64,000 nucleotides of DNA from Desulfosporosinus sp. (GCA_020692355.1 JAIMKP010000002.1:1-64000); one strand, 5' to 3'. Shown: positions 7,850 through 17,167, numbered from the stretch's first letter. The notes: generated by a model not told the origin, from the letters alone. Made by a program: numbers and translations.

Positions 7850-10050
7850 GATTTCAACCCCATAAAACCGCGAATGGCCTTAACATCAACATTCTGGCGC
7901 ACCCATTCAGCCAGTTGATTGAGCGCCTGCTCGCGAATTGCCGTCTGCGAAGCGCCCTCAGATACTGGGCGCTCTTGCCCACGCCGTTCCCATAGCGATT
8001 CCAGAAGGGTTTGGCGCAAAACATCATTGTCAAAAATCCCGTGCAGATAGGTTCCCCAAGCAGAACCATGATATAAGCCATCCGCATACTGAACGCCCTG
8101 GGCGTTTAATTCGAACAAAAAGTTATGTCCAGGCTCCGGGGTGGAACGCCCCATGTGAATCTCATACCCTGATACCTTTTCCCCTTGGCATTTTTCCAAA
8201 TACATACCTTGCGCGAGAATCCGGCCTTCGCTTTGCACGGTATGCTTTTCCGGATCAAGCTCCGTCACCATGGGGAGAATCCCGAGCCCAGGAAGGCTTT
8301 CTAAATCTGATTCCGTATGCAACGGGTCGCGCACCAGCTGCCCGAGCATTTGATAGCCGCCGCAAATCCCGACCAGCGGGGTATCTCGCTCCCAAAGCGT
8401 ATGTATCTTCTCCGCAAGCCCGCTTGTCTGGAGAAATAGGAGATCCGCCAAGGTGTTTTTGCTTCCGGGCAAAATGACCAAATCTGGTTCTCCCAGGGCT
8501 TTCGCCGAATCAACGTACCTTATCTCCGCATCCGGTTCATCCCGCAGCGCATCGAAATCCGTGAAATTCGAGATATAGGGTAAACGAATGACGGCAATAT
8601 CCAGTTTCGAACCAACCCCCAGCTCGCGCTCTCCAGGCTCTCCAGGCTCTTTAGTATCACTGGTTTGGCCCGGTCCTTTCACCCAGCCCTCCAAGGCGAC
8701 AGAATCCTCCTCTGGAATCGCGAACTCGGTAAAATAAGGCACCACCCCGACGACGGGAATCCCAGTTTTCTCCCTGAGGAAGTCCAACGCCGGCTGCAAA
8801 AGTTTGATCTCCCCGCGGAACTTGTTGAGGATAATTCCCTTAACCAAGGCACGCTCTTCGGAATCTAAGAGTTCCAACGTTCCGACAACCGAGGCCAAGG
8901 CCCCGCCGCGATCAATATCGGCAATCAGGATCACAGGAGCCTGAATCGCTTTAGCCACTCGCATGTTAACAATGTCATTGTCCTTCAGATTGACTTCGGC
9001 TGGGCTCCCCGCACCCTCAATCACCAAAACCTCATTTTCTGCCAAAAGCGCAGCCAACGATTGTTGAACCAGAGGCCAGGCAAGCCGTTGATATTCCCCG
9101 TGATAACGGAGTGCCGTAAGGGTTCCTTGCGCTTTCCCCAACAGAATAACTTGTGAACTCGCCTGGCCCGTCGGTTTTAGGAGCACCGGGTTCATGCGTA
9201 CATCCGGTTCACGTCCGGCAGCCTGCGCCTGCACAACCTGAGCCCGGCCCATTTCGCCACCCTCGTTGGTGACAAAAGAATTCAGTGCCATATTTTGCGC
9301 TTTAAAAGGGGCCGTCCGCAACCCCTCTTGGTAGAAAATCCGGCAAAATGCCGCCGCCAGCACACTCTTCCCCACACTGGATGACGTGCCCTGAAACATC
9401 AAGGCGGCTGCGCGTGGGTTTGTCTTCCCCGAAGCCAGGCGTAAAAGCGCATTGACTGCAGCCGCTGCCAGAGGGCTTCCCCCGCGTGTTCCGCGAATGG
9501 TGATGGAGGGAATCCCCTGGGAAGCCCATAGTTCCTCTTTGCTTTCTGCGGCTCCGACAAACCCCACCGGCATGCCGATAATCAGGGCCGGTCGGGAAGC
9601 GGGATCTTCAGCAAGGCGCAGGACTTCGAGCAGGGCCGTGGGGGCATTGCCAATCGCAATGATCGCACCTGCCAACTCCCGGGCATGCAGACGCAAAGCC
9701 GTCATGGTCCGGGTAAGCCCCCAGGACTTGGCCTTCTCCGGCACTTCTGGGTCGTTTAGGAAACAAGCTACGTTTCCCCCCATTAAACTCAGGATCTTCT
9801 TGGAGACGCCCGAGCGCACCATCTCCACATCCGTAATCACGGCTGCCCCTCGCCGCAAAGCCGCCACTCCGGCCTGAATGGCCTCTGGATGGATCAGGAT
9901 AGATTCCTCCAATCCTAAATCCCCACTGGTATGAATGAGCCGTTCCACCACAGGCAGTTCTTGCTCAACCCAAGCGTGCTTCAATTGACTCCGGATGAAA
10001 TGCATGCTCTCCTGTTCAATGTGTTCCGGGTCCGTCAAAAACCCCTTCAT
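7846..10050 (-). CDS. CbiC-CbiP fusion: cobalt-precorrin-8 methylmutase / cobyric acid synthase
   Basis: One 734-aa frame encodes two enzymes normally made separately. Residues ~1-208 are CbiC/CobH (methyl shift from C11 to C12), with LIHTSGD carrying the expected catalytic His40 and the IIAIGNAPTAL segment. Residues ~215-734 are CbiP/CobQ (amidation of side chains b, d, e and g), with P-loop GTSSSVGKS (221-229), the amidotransferase nucleophile in GICGGYQMLG (~570), and the C-terminal YLHGIFDND His. No stop or frameshift separates the halves. A short Ala/Gly-rich linker (~192-213) joins them. It starts 4 nt inside the cbiX end and overlaps cbiB by 4 nt. No separate cbiC or cbiP occurs in the window. 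Confidence 0.93.
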   Translation of the reverse strand: MKGFLTDPEHIEQESMHFIRSQLKHAWVEQELPVVERLIHTSGDLGLEESILIHPEAIQAGVAALRRGAAVITDVEMVRSGVSKKILSLMGGNVACFLNDPEVPEKAKSWGLTRTMTALRLHARELAGAIIAIGNAPTALLEVLRLAEDPASRPALIIGMPVGFVGAAESKEELWASQGIPSITIRGTRGGSPLAAAAVNALLRLASGKTNPRAAALMFQGTSSSVGKSVLAAAFCRIFYQEGLRTAPFKAQNMALNSFVTNEGGEMGRAQVVQAQAAGREPDVRMNPVLLKPTGQASSQVILLGKAQGTLTALRYHGEYQRLAWPLVQQSLAALLAENEVLVIEGAGSPAEVNLKDNDIVNMRVAKAIQAPVILIADIDRGGALASVVGTLELLDSEERALVKGIILNKFRGEIKLLQPALDFLREKTGIPVVGVVPYFTEFAIPEEDSVALEGWVKGPGQTSDTKEPGEPGERELGVGSKLDIAVIRLPYISNFTDFDALRDEPDAEIRYVDSAKALGEPDLVILPGSKNTLADLLFLQTSGLAEKIHTLWERDTPLVGICGGYQMLGQLVRDPLHTESDLESLPGLGILPMVTELDPEKHTVQSEGRILAQGMYLEKCQGEKVSGYEIHMGRSTPEPGHNFLFELNAQGVQYADGLYHGSAWGTYLHGIFDNDVLRQTLLESLWERRGQERPVSEGASQTAIREQALNQLAEWVRQNVDVKAIRGFMGLKS

Positions 10051-10415
10051 GCCCCCATAGCCTCCTTAATGCGTACACTCGCTAAGGAGGCGATTTGATC
10101 ATCTGCCCCCAATGCCTGGCTAAAGATGATCTCTAGCTCCGGAAACTCCGCACGCACTAGGGCGGCCTCCTCATGAATATCGACCGTAACGTGCATCCCT
10201 TCGAAGAGAAAAAGCGGCATGACGATGACCCGCTTGGCCCCTTTGAGCGCTTGCGCCCGAATCGCCTGCGGCAAGCTCGGTTCACTATGGGCCATAAAAG
10301 CGGGGGTAACGCTGCGCCCTAAGAGTGCTTCTACTTTTTCCGCCACTTCAACCAGGCCTTGATTGGCCTCAGCTCGACGGCTGCCATGCCCTAAGAGAAT
10401 GATTTCGGTGTCCAC
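10047..10415 (-). CDS. cbiX: Sirohydrochlorin cobaltochelatase, short form CbiX
   Basis: Inserts cobalt into sirohydrochlorin. At 122 aa this is the small, single-domain form thought to work as a homodimer. Metal-binding histidines are in LGHGSRR (His10) and EGMHV (His75). Translation begins at a GTG with GGAGGAAAG upstream and overlaps the cbiJ 3' end by 25 nt. It lies mid-operon among the corrin-ring genes although it acts at the pathway entry point. Sirohaem ferrochelatase activity is a possible alternative, but the setting favours cobalt. Confidence 0.9.
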   Translation of the reverse strand: MDTEIILLGHGSRRAEANQGLVEVAEKVEALLGRSVTPAFMAHSEPSLPQAIRAQALKGAKRVIVMPLFLFEGMHVTVDIHEEAALVRAEFPELEIIFSQALGADDQIASLASVRIKEAMGA

Positions 10416-11179
10416 AATCTTTCCTCCATCCTTTGAATAAATTCAGTACGATTTAGCTCAGGTTCGTTGCCGTCGGGCCGAGCAAGCAGAATCAGCGGGG
10501 TGCCCAACTGCTTACAAGCGTTTATTTTTTCAGGCGTCCCTCCTTCAACCCCGCTGTCTTTGGCCACCATCACGTCGATCCGAAGCTGTTTCAGGACAGC
10601 CTCATTCCACTCCTGAGAAAAGGGACCCTGGGCGGCAATGATCTGCCACGGTTTAAGGCCTAGAGCCTCACACGAAATTAATACCTGGGACGTGGGGAGA
10701 ACTCTTACATAAAGCGTTTTGCCCTGTAACCCGGTCTGGTTAAGCCACTCCGGTAGGTTCTTGCTACCCGTGGTCAGAAAAATCCGTTCTCCAAACCCTG
10801 CCGCCAATTCCGCTGCCTCCGGAATCTCTGCAGCCCAGAAAACGCCGTCCTCCCCGTCCGCGCCTGATGGTCGCACCCAGCGAAAGTAAGGAAGCCTGCA
10901 AGCTGCACTGGCACGTTTTGCGGTCTCACGCAGGCGGCTGGCATACGGATGTGAAGCATCAACCAAGGCGTCAAAGCGGCCACGATTCAAGGTTTCTGCC
11001 AGTTCATCCACCGCGAACGCACCGTGGCGAACCGTTAGAGTCTGCCCGAGTTTAGACTGCCCTGCTAATTCCGCTCCATAGGCCGTGAGGGCGGAGAGAA
11101 GCACGTCATGTCCCCTCAGCACCAGTTCCTCCGCCAGTAAGCGTCCATCGGAGGTACCTGCCAGAACCAGGAATTTCAT
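10391..11179 (-). CDS. cbiJ: Cobalt-precorrin-6A reductase CbiJ
   Basis: An NAD(P)H-dependent reductase of the corrin macrocycle (262 aa, family length ~245-265). The N-terminal nucleotide-binding signature LAGTSDGRLLAEEL and the central DASHPYA motif are typical of CbiJ/CobK, as is LTTGSKNLPEW. It overlaps cbiH by 4 nt and cbiX by 25 nt. Confidence 0.92.
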   Translation of the reverse strand: MKFLVLAGTSDGRLLAEELVLRGHDVLLSALTAYGAELAGQSKLGQTLTVRHGAFAVDELAETLNRGRFDALVDASHPYASRLRETAKRASAACRLPYFRWVRPSGADGEDGVFWAAEIPEAAELAAGFGERIFLTTGSKNLPEWLNQTGLQGKTLYVRVLPTSQVLISCEALGLKPWQIIAAQGPFSQEWNEAVLKQLRIDVMVAKDSGVEGGTPEKINACKQLGTPLILLARPDGNEPELNRTEFIQRMEERLWTPKSFS

Positions 11180-11901
11180 ACACCATACCCTCGTGGCGTA
11201 ACCAGGTAGGGACCGATCACGCGCGTATGTGAATTGCCAATAATGACCGTAGTCAACATGTCAATCTCTGCTTTGGTGAATTCCGCCAGCGTGGTTACCC
11301 GCACACTGGACTCATGCCCACGCAACGCTTCGCGCACGATCCCCACCGGGGTTTGGGGGCTGCGGTATTCCAAAAGAATCTGACGCACGATCTCAATGTG
11401 TTCCGTGCGGCCAGTGCTCTTGGGATTATAGATGGCAAGGACAAAATCCCCTTCTGCGGCTAAACGGACACGTTTGAGAATCGTCTCCCAGGGGGTAAGC
11501 AAATCACTTAAACTGATAACGGCAAAATCATGCATGAGCGGGGCCCCAAGCAGGGAAGCCGCCGCATTGGCCGCTGTCACCCCGGGAATGACCTCCAGAG
11601 GTATGTCCAAGCGCCCCGCTTCTGCCAAGCATTCAATTAGAATCCCGGCCATGCCGTAAACCCCGGCATCCCCGCTGCTGACCAAGGCGACCTTATGCCC
11701 TGCACTTGCGAGCCGGACCACTGCGCGGCAGCGTTCCACTTCCTGACGCATCCCAGTCGCAGTAATCGTTTGGCTGGTGAGGAAGGGGCGAATCAAATTA
11801 ATATAGGTCTTGTATCCTGCGACCGTATCCACTTCGGCCCAAACCTCACGGGCTCGCTCTGTCATATGTTGGGGATCACCGGGTCCGATACCGACAACCA
11901 T
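11176..11901 (-). CDS. cbiH: Cobalt-precorrin-3 C17-methyltransferase CbiH
   Basis: A SAM-dependent tetrapyrrole methylase that carries out C17 methylation and ring contraction. The MVVGIGPGDPQHMT start, the SSGDAGVYGMAG motif and VIPGVTAANAAA are family hallmarks. The frame extends 33 codons further upstream with no similarity to the family. ATG at 11901 has AGGGAAAGG as ribosome binding site and gives the expected ~241 aa. With this start the gene overlaps the cbiG 3' end by 40 nt. Confidence 0.92.
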   Translation of the reverse strand: MVVGIGPGDPQHMTERAREVWAEVDTVAGYKTYINLIRPFLTSQTITATGMRQEVERCRAVVRLASAGHKVALVSSGDAGVYGMAGILIECLAEAGRLDIPLEVIPGVTAANAAASLLGAPLMHDFAVISLSDLLTPWETILKRVRLAAEGDFVLAIYNPKSTGRTEHIEIVRQILLEYRSPQTPVGIVREALRGHESSVRVTTLAEFTKAEIDMLTTVIIGNSHTRVIGPYLVTPRGYGV

Positions 11902-12992
11902 GACCTTTCCCTGCTGATCGCGACCGTAATCCCTTTCATTTTGGTTTTGGGCAGAATCAAGCTGCCGTTCTCCGTTCCGAGCAAGCTCGCCGCTTCGCAT
12001 ACCCCGTCAACTCCTATCTTTTCTTGCACAAACTCTGAAGGCGTTATCCCCGTTTCCTCATTCTTGGTTTGAATCTCAGAAGCCTTAAACGTGATAAACG
12101 GAATCCCCAAGCGGGCAGCCGCTTCGATGAGTCCCTGTTCTCCGGCTTTGAGATCAATACTGTAGATTCCCTTGAGCGCCGAGTATGAAGCTCCTACCTG
12201 AGTCATTGCTGCTGCAATGGCCTCCAGTACCTCGTCCGAACACACACCGCGGCGGCAGCCCACTCCGATGCTCAAAATCCGGGGAATCAAATAGAGTGCC
12301 GCTGAGGGAAACGTCGGAAAAGCGCTGATGATGATATCTGCTTGGAATTTTGGTACCTCTTGATAATGCGGGTCACAACATAAGGGATGTGTAGCGGGCA
12401 GCTCCTGCTCTGAAAAGTAGCGCAGGTGACCGCAGTCTAACAGCTTCCGGTTGACACCTGGCAAATGTTCCAGAGGCTCTACCTTCCAGTTAAAACGCCG
12501 GGCATATTCATCCGGGGCGGTGAAGCCCTGAACATCAGTCGCGGTTGTGATGACTGCGGTAGAGCCAGCGCGCGCAGCCAGATAGTTGGCCCAGGCGTTG
12601 GCCCCGCCCAAATGCCCGGAGAGGAGAGAAATGAGAAAACGCCCGGCTTCATCCCCGACGAGCACGGCTGGATCCCGCTCTTTTCCCTGCAGCAGAGAAC
12701 CCATCTCCCGAACCACAATCCCAGTTGCCATGATAAAAATGAGCAGGCGATGGCTCAGCCATAATTCAGGCAAAAGTTCCCGCAAACGCCGAAAGCTTCG
12801 CGCTTCCATGGATCTGAAACCATGCGTTGGCTCCTGCTCGGACGCCGGCTGGGTCAGCATACATCCGTTCGCTGGTATCTGTTTATGGCAGTGTTCATGT
12901 GCATAAATTTCTACTTCACCGGGCAAGAACTCAGCCAAGACCAAGGCCCGCTCCAGCCCCCGATCCGTCAAGGCGATGATGGCTGCCATCAA
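11862..12992 (-). CDS. cbiG: Cobalt-precorrin-5A hydrolase CbiG
   Basis: Opens the delta-lactone of cobalt-precorrin-5A, releasing acetaldehyde. The 376 aa show the N-terminal region with FIMATGIVVREMG, the central LLSGHLGGANAWA segment, and the C-terminal CbiG domain with GVGCRRG and the ITFKASEI stretch. All are typical of the family. It overlaps cbiF by 4 nt upstream and cbiH by 40 nt downstream. This gene marks the oxygen-independent corrin route. Confidence 0.93.
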   Translation of the reverse strand: MMAAIIALTDRGLERALVLAEFLPGEVEIYAHEHCHKQIPANGCMLTQPASEQEPTHGFRSMEARSFRRLRELLPELWLSHRLLIFIMATGIVVREMGSLLQGKERDPAVLVGDEAGRFLISLLSGHLGGANAWANYLAARAGSTAVITTATDVQGFTAPDEYARRFNWKVEPLEHLPGVNRKLLDCGHLRYFSEQELPATHPLCCDPHYQEVPKFQADIIISAFPTFPSAALYLIPRILSIGVGCRRGVCSDEVLEAIAAAMTQVGASYSALKGIYSIDLKAGEQGLIEAAARLGIPFITFKASEIQTKNEETGITPSEFVQEKIGVDGVCEAASLLGTENGSLILPKTKMKGITVAISRERSWLSVSDPVIPNI

Positions 12993-13750
12993 GAATCTCT
13001 CCCCCGACGATAGGCATGGGTAAAATCCGGATCATAAAGTTTGGAGCGAGCATAGGCTTTCCCCAGAAAATCGCCCACAAGGATCTGCGCGGTTTTCTGC
13101 ACTCCGGCTTCCCGCACCTTTTGCTCAATATCTTCTAAGGTCCCCCGGACAACCGCTTCTTCCGGCCAGCTTGCCTTATAGACGACGGCAACTGGGGTTG
13201 AGATCGGATAACCCTCTTTGAGTTCCTCCACAACCTTGCCAATGTCCTGAACACTGAGAAAAAGCGCCAGGCTAGCCTGGTGTTTGGCCAGAGAGGCCAA
13301 TCGTTCCCCCTCAGGCACGGAGGTTCGCCCAGCAAGGCGTGTGAGGATCAACGTCTGAGAAACCCCAGGCAGGGTGAACTCGCGTTGGACAGCTGCTGCC
13401 GCAGCAAACACAGAGGAGACGCCCGGAATGACTGCATACGCAATCCCGAGTTCGTCCAAAGCATCCATCTGTTCTTGGATCGCACCGTAAACCGAGGGAT
13501 CCCCCGTATGCAGGCGAACGATCGATTCCCCTTGGTCCACCCCAGTTTTCATCAAACGGATGACTTCTTCCAGGGTTAAACCGGCGCTGTCATGCAGCAA
13601 AACCTCTGAGCGGCAATGGCTTAATAATTCAGGATTGACCAAAGAACCGGCATAGATCACGCGATCCGCGTGCATGAGGGCCTTTTGCCCTTTGACTGTT
13701 ATAAGTTCCGGATCCCCCGGCCCTGCCCCCACAAAAATGACCTCTCCCAT
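12989..13750 (-). CDS. cbiF: Cobalt-precorrin-4 C11-methyltransferase CbiF
   Basis: A SAM-dependent methylase of 253 aa. The N-terminal VGAGPGDPELITVKG, the RLHTGDPSVYGAIQEQ motif and VIPGVSSVFAAAA identify a CbiF/CobM-type enzyme. It begins where cbiL ends, sharing the last base of the cbiL stop codon, and overlaps cbiG by 4 nt, consistent with coupled translation. Confidence 0.93.
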   Translation of the reverse strand: MGEVIFVGAGPGDPELITVKGQKALMHADRVIYAGSLVNPELLSHCRSEVLLHDSAGLTLEEVIRLMKTGVDQGESIVRLHTGDPSVYGAIQEQMDALDELGIAYAVIPGVSSVFAAAAAVQREFTLPGVSQTLILTRLAGRTSVPEGERLASLAKHQASLALFLSVQDIGKVVEELKEGYPISTPVAVVYKASWPEEAVVRGTLEDIEQKVREAGVQKTAQILVGDFLGKAYARSKLYDPDFTHAYRRGRDS

Positions 13751-14466
13751 TAATTTTCCTCCTCTGCTCTGCCGACCGCCCCTTTGACGATGAGAAGGCT
13801 AAGGTAATCTATTTTCCCATCCGGCCGCTGCGCTTCAGGATTCCACTCGATCCTTTCGGTGTCATGCCCGACTCTGGACAGCAACACAGCTGCGCGATCC
13901 TTATCTTTAAGCCTTGCTAAGATCTCCGGCAAGCGCCGGGATACTTTCATGAGAACGAGATTGGGAAACCCTAGATAATCCTCGATCCCTTCGCCACTGG
14001 GAAGAATCAGTAAAGGTTCATCCCCTTCTGCCAGCGGCAGATTCACACGGGCAGCGGCTGCAGCAAGGGCCATGATTCCAGGAACCGTCTCAATTCGTTC
14101 CTCTGGAATTTTTCCTTTCAGCTTGTCCAGGAGATAAGTATAGGTGCTGTATAAGGACGGATCTCCCAAGGTGATGAAAGCCACCGTCTGCCCATCTGCC
14201 AAGAGCCGACGGATCCTCTCCGCTCCACTTTCCCAGGCCTGCTCCAAGACCTCGCGTTCCGATGTCATCGGAAGTTCGATCTCGATTTGCCCCACATCAG
14301 GGCGGCAGTGCCCTTTCGCGATCTCCCAGGCCACGCTTTCCCGTTCCAGCTTGGATTTAGGTATGGCGATAACATCTGTCTTCCTGAGCACTTCCACGGC
14401 TTTCAGCGTCAAGAGCTGTGGATCCCCAGGACCGACCCCCACTCCGTAAAACCTCCCCCAAGTCAT
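13750..14466 (-). CDS. cbiL: Cobalt-precorrin-2 C20-methyltransferase CbiL
   Basis: Methylates C20 of cobalt-factor II/precorrin-2 using SAM. The 238 aa carry the N-terminal GVGVGPGDPQLLTLKAVEVL, the central FITLGDPSLYSTYTYL and VPGIMALAAAAA, typical for CbiL/CobI. It overlaps the cbiET 3' end by 4 nt. Confidence 0.93.
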   Translation of the reverse strand: MTWGRFYGVGVGPGDPQLLTLKAVEVLRKTDVIAIPKSKLERESVAWEIAKGHCRPDVGQIEIELPMTSEREVLEQAWESGAERIRRLLADGQTVAFITLGDPSLYSTYTYLLDKLKGKIPEERIETVPGIMALAAAAARVNLPLAEGDEPLLILPSGEGIEDYLGFPNLVLMKVSRRLPEILARLKDKDRAAVLLSRVGHDTERIEWNPEAQRPDGKIDYLSLLIVKGAVGRAEEEN

Positions 14467-15683
14467 CCAACTTCCCCTCCTTTACGGGCCGATATGATGA
14501 AAACCTGATTTAAGGACTGCGCCATATGGAAATCTTGGATTTTAGGCCAACGAATCGCCTGAATCGAAACCGTGTCGATATCCTGATAACTCATCTGGGA
14601 CAGAGCCTCTAAACCCTTGACAACACTTTCCAAGGTCACAGCCGTCATGACGAGCCTGCCTCCGCTCACCAGAGGAACCTTCTCAATGATCTCCCGCAGA
14701 CGTCCCCGGCTGCCGCCAATGATGCAAACATCGACCGGAGGGACTTTAGCAAACTCTTCGGGAGCCGTACCCGTTATGAGTTGCAGGTTACTCACGGCAA
14801 ACTTCCTCTGGTTGGCCCGGATGAGTTCCTGGGCATCCCCGTCGCTCTCGATAGCATACACCATACCCTCGCCAGCTAAGGCTGCTGCTTCAATACTGAT
14901 GCTTCCCGTCCCCGCTCCCACGTCCAGGACATGATCCGTTAGCGTAATCTGAGCTTTGGCCAACACTTGCACCCGGATTTCTGCCTTCGTCATCGGAACT
15001 TCCCCTCGAATAAATTCCCGATCGGGGATCCCGATGCGCATCGCGTTATTCTGCCAAGGATTATGCGGATAGGTTGGATAAATAATCAGGATTGCCTGTT
15101 CTAGTTTCTGCGGGTAACGCGCTAATTGTTCAGCATCCAAAGTCTCCCAAACCTCGTCCGGATAACACAGGGAATTTCCCAGAGAAATGCGCGGATTGAT
15201 CCCGCGTTCCAGTAAGAGCTGAGCAACTTTTTGCGGGGTATTCACCCCGCCCGTTAGCACAGCCGTAGGCTTCAAGAGCGTTCGTGGCAGACTCGCCAAA
15301 TCCCGTCCATGTACGCTCACAAATGCAGCATCCTGCCAGGGAATCCCCGCCCGCGCGAAAACAAATTGTACTGAACTAAGCCCAGGATGCACGGAAATCT
15401 TCTCTTCCGAAAACTCCCGCCGCAAGGCCGAGAGCAGACTAAAAAAACCCGGATCCCCGGACACCAGAACCCCCACTACTAGATTCTCTTCCAAAAGGCT
15501 CCCGATCCGTTGCAAACTTTGGACAATATCTCCGGAAAGATAGAAAATTCCTTGTTTGCGCTCCGGAAAGAGCTGCATTGCGCGCGAACTGCCCACCACG
15601 GCATCGCACTGCGCCACAATCTCATGAGTCGCCTGCGGTATCCATTCTGACCGACCGGGACCGATCCCAATGACATGTATCAT
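14463..15683 (-). CDS. cbiET: CbiE-CbiT fusion: cobalt-precorrin-7 C5-methyltransferase / precorrin-8 C15-methyltransferase (decarboxylating)
   Basis: A CobL-type bifunctional enzyme of 406 aa. Residues ~1-205 are the tetrapyrrole methylase CbiE (IHVIGIGPGRSEW, VLVSGDPGFFSLL). Residues ~215-400 are CbiT, a class I SAM methyltransferase with motif LDVGAGTGSISIEAA, which decarboxylates and methylates C15. The GGAGGAAGG ribosome binding site sits 3-4 nt before the ATG. It is the first gene behind the B12 riboswitch and its terminator, so it should be the most directly repressed gene of the cluster. Confidence 0.93.
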   Translation of the reverse strand: MIHVIGIGPGRSEWIPQATHEIVAQCDAVVGSSRAMQLFPERKQGIFYLSGDIVQSLQRIGSLLEENLVVGVLVSGDPGFFSLLSALRREFSEEKISVHPGLSSVQFVFARAGIPWQDAAFVSVHGRDLASLPRTLLKPTAVLTGGVNTPQKVAQLLLERGINPRISLGNSLCYPDEVWETLDAEQLARYPQKLEQAILIIYPTYPHNPWQNNAMRIGIPDREFIRGEVPMTKAEIRVQVLAKAQITLTDHVLDVGAGTGSISIEAAALAGEGMVYAIESDGDAQELIRANQRKFAVSNLQLITGTAPEEFAKVPPVDVCIIGGSRGRLREIIEKVPLVSGGRLVMTAVTLESVVKGLEALSQMSYQDIDTVSIQAIRWPKIQDFHMAQSLNQVFIISARKGGEVG

Positions 15684-15694
15684 GCCTTCCTCCT

Positions 15695-15723
15695 AAAACA
15701 AAAATTCGAGCCTAGCGCTCGAA
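15695..15723 (-). terminator. Intrinsic terminator of the B12 riboswitch expression platform
   Basis: On the minus strand, TTCGAGC-GCTAG-GCTCGAA forms a 7-bp stem with a 5-nt loop followed by TTTTTGTTTT, only ~12 nt before the cbiET start. It lies ~60 nt 3' of the aptamer, as expected for a terminator-type expression platform that stops transcription when adenosylcobalamin is bound. A candidate competing strand (CCTACGAGCG) lies between aptamer and terminator. Confidence 0.85.
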
Positions 15724-15781
15724 AATGGTTTGTCTAAACATGCAAACACATCTCCTATCGCTCGTAGGTCAGTGAACATTT

Positions 15782-15929
15782 CAAGGTAGGTCTCCTGGCT
15801 TCAAATCATCATCCTCCCCCCTTCCCGGCTGAGGCCAGTGGGTTCGTGAGAGGACTCCTTGTTTCACAGTGGCGGGACCGCGCCGGAATCACACCGGCTT
15901 CCCAATTATCCTCAATGCGAGGGCCTTGA
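15782..15929 (-). promoter_or_regulatory. Cobalamin (B12) riboswitch aptamer
   Basis: Read on the minus strand it contains the conserved GGGAAGCCGGTG, the GATTCCGGCGCGGTCCCGCCACTGT block and the closing CCAGGAGACCTACCTTG. The outer CAAGG/CCTTG ends can pair as P1. These are the defining B12-box features, and the order is correct. It sits after the cbiD stop and before cbiET, so it controls the thirteen-enzyme run beginning at cbiET rather than standing at the head of cbiD. Confidence 0.96.
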
Positions 15930-16045
15930 AAACGTATTCAGTTTTACTTATCGTATTCGACACTAGACCTAAGATTCCTGCTCCCAATCCCGACAGCTCG
16001 TTACTTTTGCTATCACCTTACCCTCTCGGCCCATGCAAGTTTCCA

Positions 16046-17167
16046 TCAGCAAGGCCAGTCCCAGCCGGCTGCCTGAAACAGTTTAACAGCCTCCTGATCC
16101 CAGCCAATAAATGTTCCGTCTAAACGTGTAAAGATGGTACCAATCCTTAACTTCTCCTGCACATACTGGCCGGCGCGATAGCTGGCTTGGGTAGCTAAGG
16201 CATCCAATATCCCCTTTTGCCCTCGTTCGAGCAAGGATCCAGCGGCTCCTTCGACCGTCGGCCAAGCCGACAGATCTTGCAAATCCTCACGCGGAAGTCC
16301 GAACAAGGCAGCATGAGCCACCAAAATCTCCATCCGTGCATCTGCGACCCGGTTATGGGTATGAAAAATCCCCCCGGCAACCTTAATGAGCTTTCCAATG
16401 TGCCCGAGCAGGACCACGCTCTCAAAACTCCGATATGCCGCTTCTTCGAGAAGAAAGCCGACAAAGTTACTCATCTGCACCACGGCCTCAGCCGCTACCC
16501 CCAGCCTTCCTGTAGCCGTCCGAAAGCCATAGTTGCCAGGAGTCAGGATGATCTGGCGGTGGCCGTAAGCCTTTGCCTGGTCCAATTCCGGCAGGATGGA
16601 AGCCTTAAAAGCCTCTTCGGACATCGGTCTAACAATTCCGGTTGTCCCTAAAATCGAAAGCCCACCCAAGATTCCTAAGCGCGGGTTTAAGGTGCGCTTA
16701 GCAACTTCTTCTCCTTGGGGGATTTCGATTTCTACTTCCAGTTCTTCTTCTGGGAAAACCTCGCGCACGGCCTTTGTGATCATTTGCCTGGGAATCGGAT
16801 TGATCGCACTCTCGCCGACGGGGATGGCGAGCCCGTTCTTGGTTACCCTGCCCACTCCCCGCCCGCCTCGAATCTGCACCTCTCCGCTGGCAGAAAGGAT
16901 TCTGACCGTGGCGATGACATCCAAACCGTGTGTCACATCCGGATCATCTCCGCCATCCTTGACGATGCAGACCCGAACTCCAAAATCCCCAGGTTCTACC
17001 CACTTTAAGGGTAGATTCAAGCGCCCCCCTTGAGGCAAAGGAATCTCCACCTGTGTCCGATCAGGCTTTCCATTCAAGCGTTCACAGGCAGCCTTAGCTG
17101 CCCCTGCGGCACAGCTTCCGGTAGTATACCCGTTTCTCCAGGCATGATGATCGTTCTTTTCTGTCAT
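16046..17167 (-). CDS. cbiD: Cobalt-precorrin-5B C1-methyltransferase CbiD
   Basis: Methylates C1 of the corrin ring in the anaerobic pathway. The 373 aa begin with the hallmark GYTTGSCAAGAAKAACE (~14-30), followed by the glycine-rich VRGGRGVGRVTKNGLA-like region and GTTGIVRPMSEEAF, typical of CbiD. Unlike the other cbi genes it lies upstream of the riboswitch, 360 bp from cbiET. No clear terminator was seen between the two, so cbiD may be transcribed from its own promoter and read into the riboswitch. Confidence 0.93.
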   Translation of the reverse strand: MTEKNDHHAWRNGYTTGSCAAGAAKAACERLNGKPDRTQVEIPLPQGGRLNLPLKWVEPGDFGVRVCIVKDGGDDPDVTHGLDVIATVRILSASGEVQIRGGRGVGRVTKNGLAIPVGESAINPIPRQMITKAVREVFPEEELEVEIEIPQGEEVAKRTLNPRLGILGGLSILGTTGIVRPMSEEAFKASILPELDQAKAYGHRQIILTPGNYGFRTATGRLGVAAEAVVQMSNFVGFLLEEAAYRSFESVVLLGHIGKLIKVAGGIFHTHNRVADARMEILVAHAALFGLPREDLQDLSAWPTVEGAAGSLLERGQKGILDALATQASYRAGQYVQEKLRIGTIFTRLDGTFIGWDQEAVKLFQAAGWDWPC

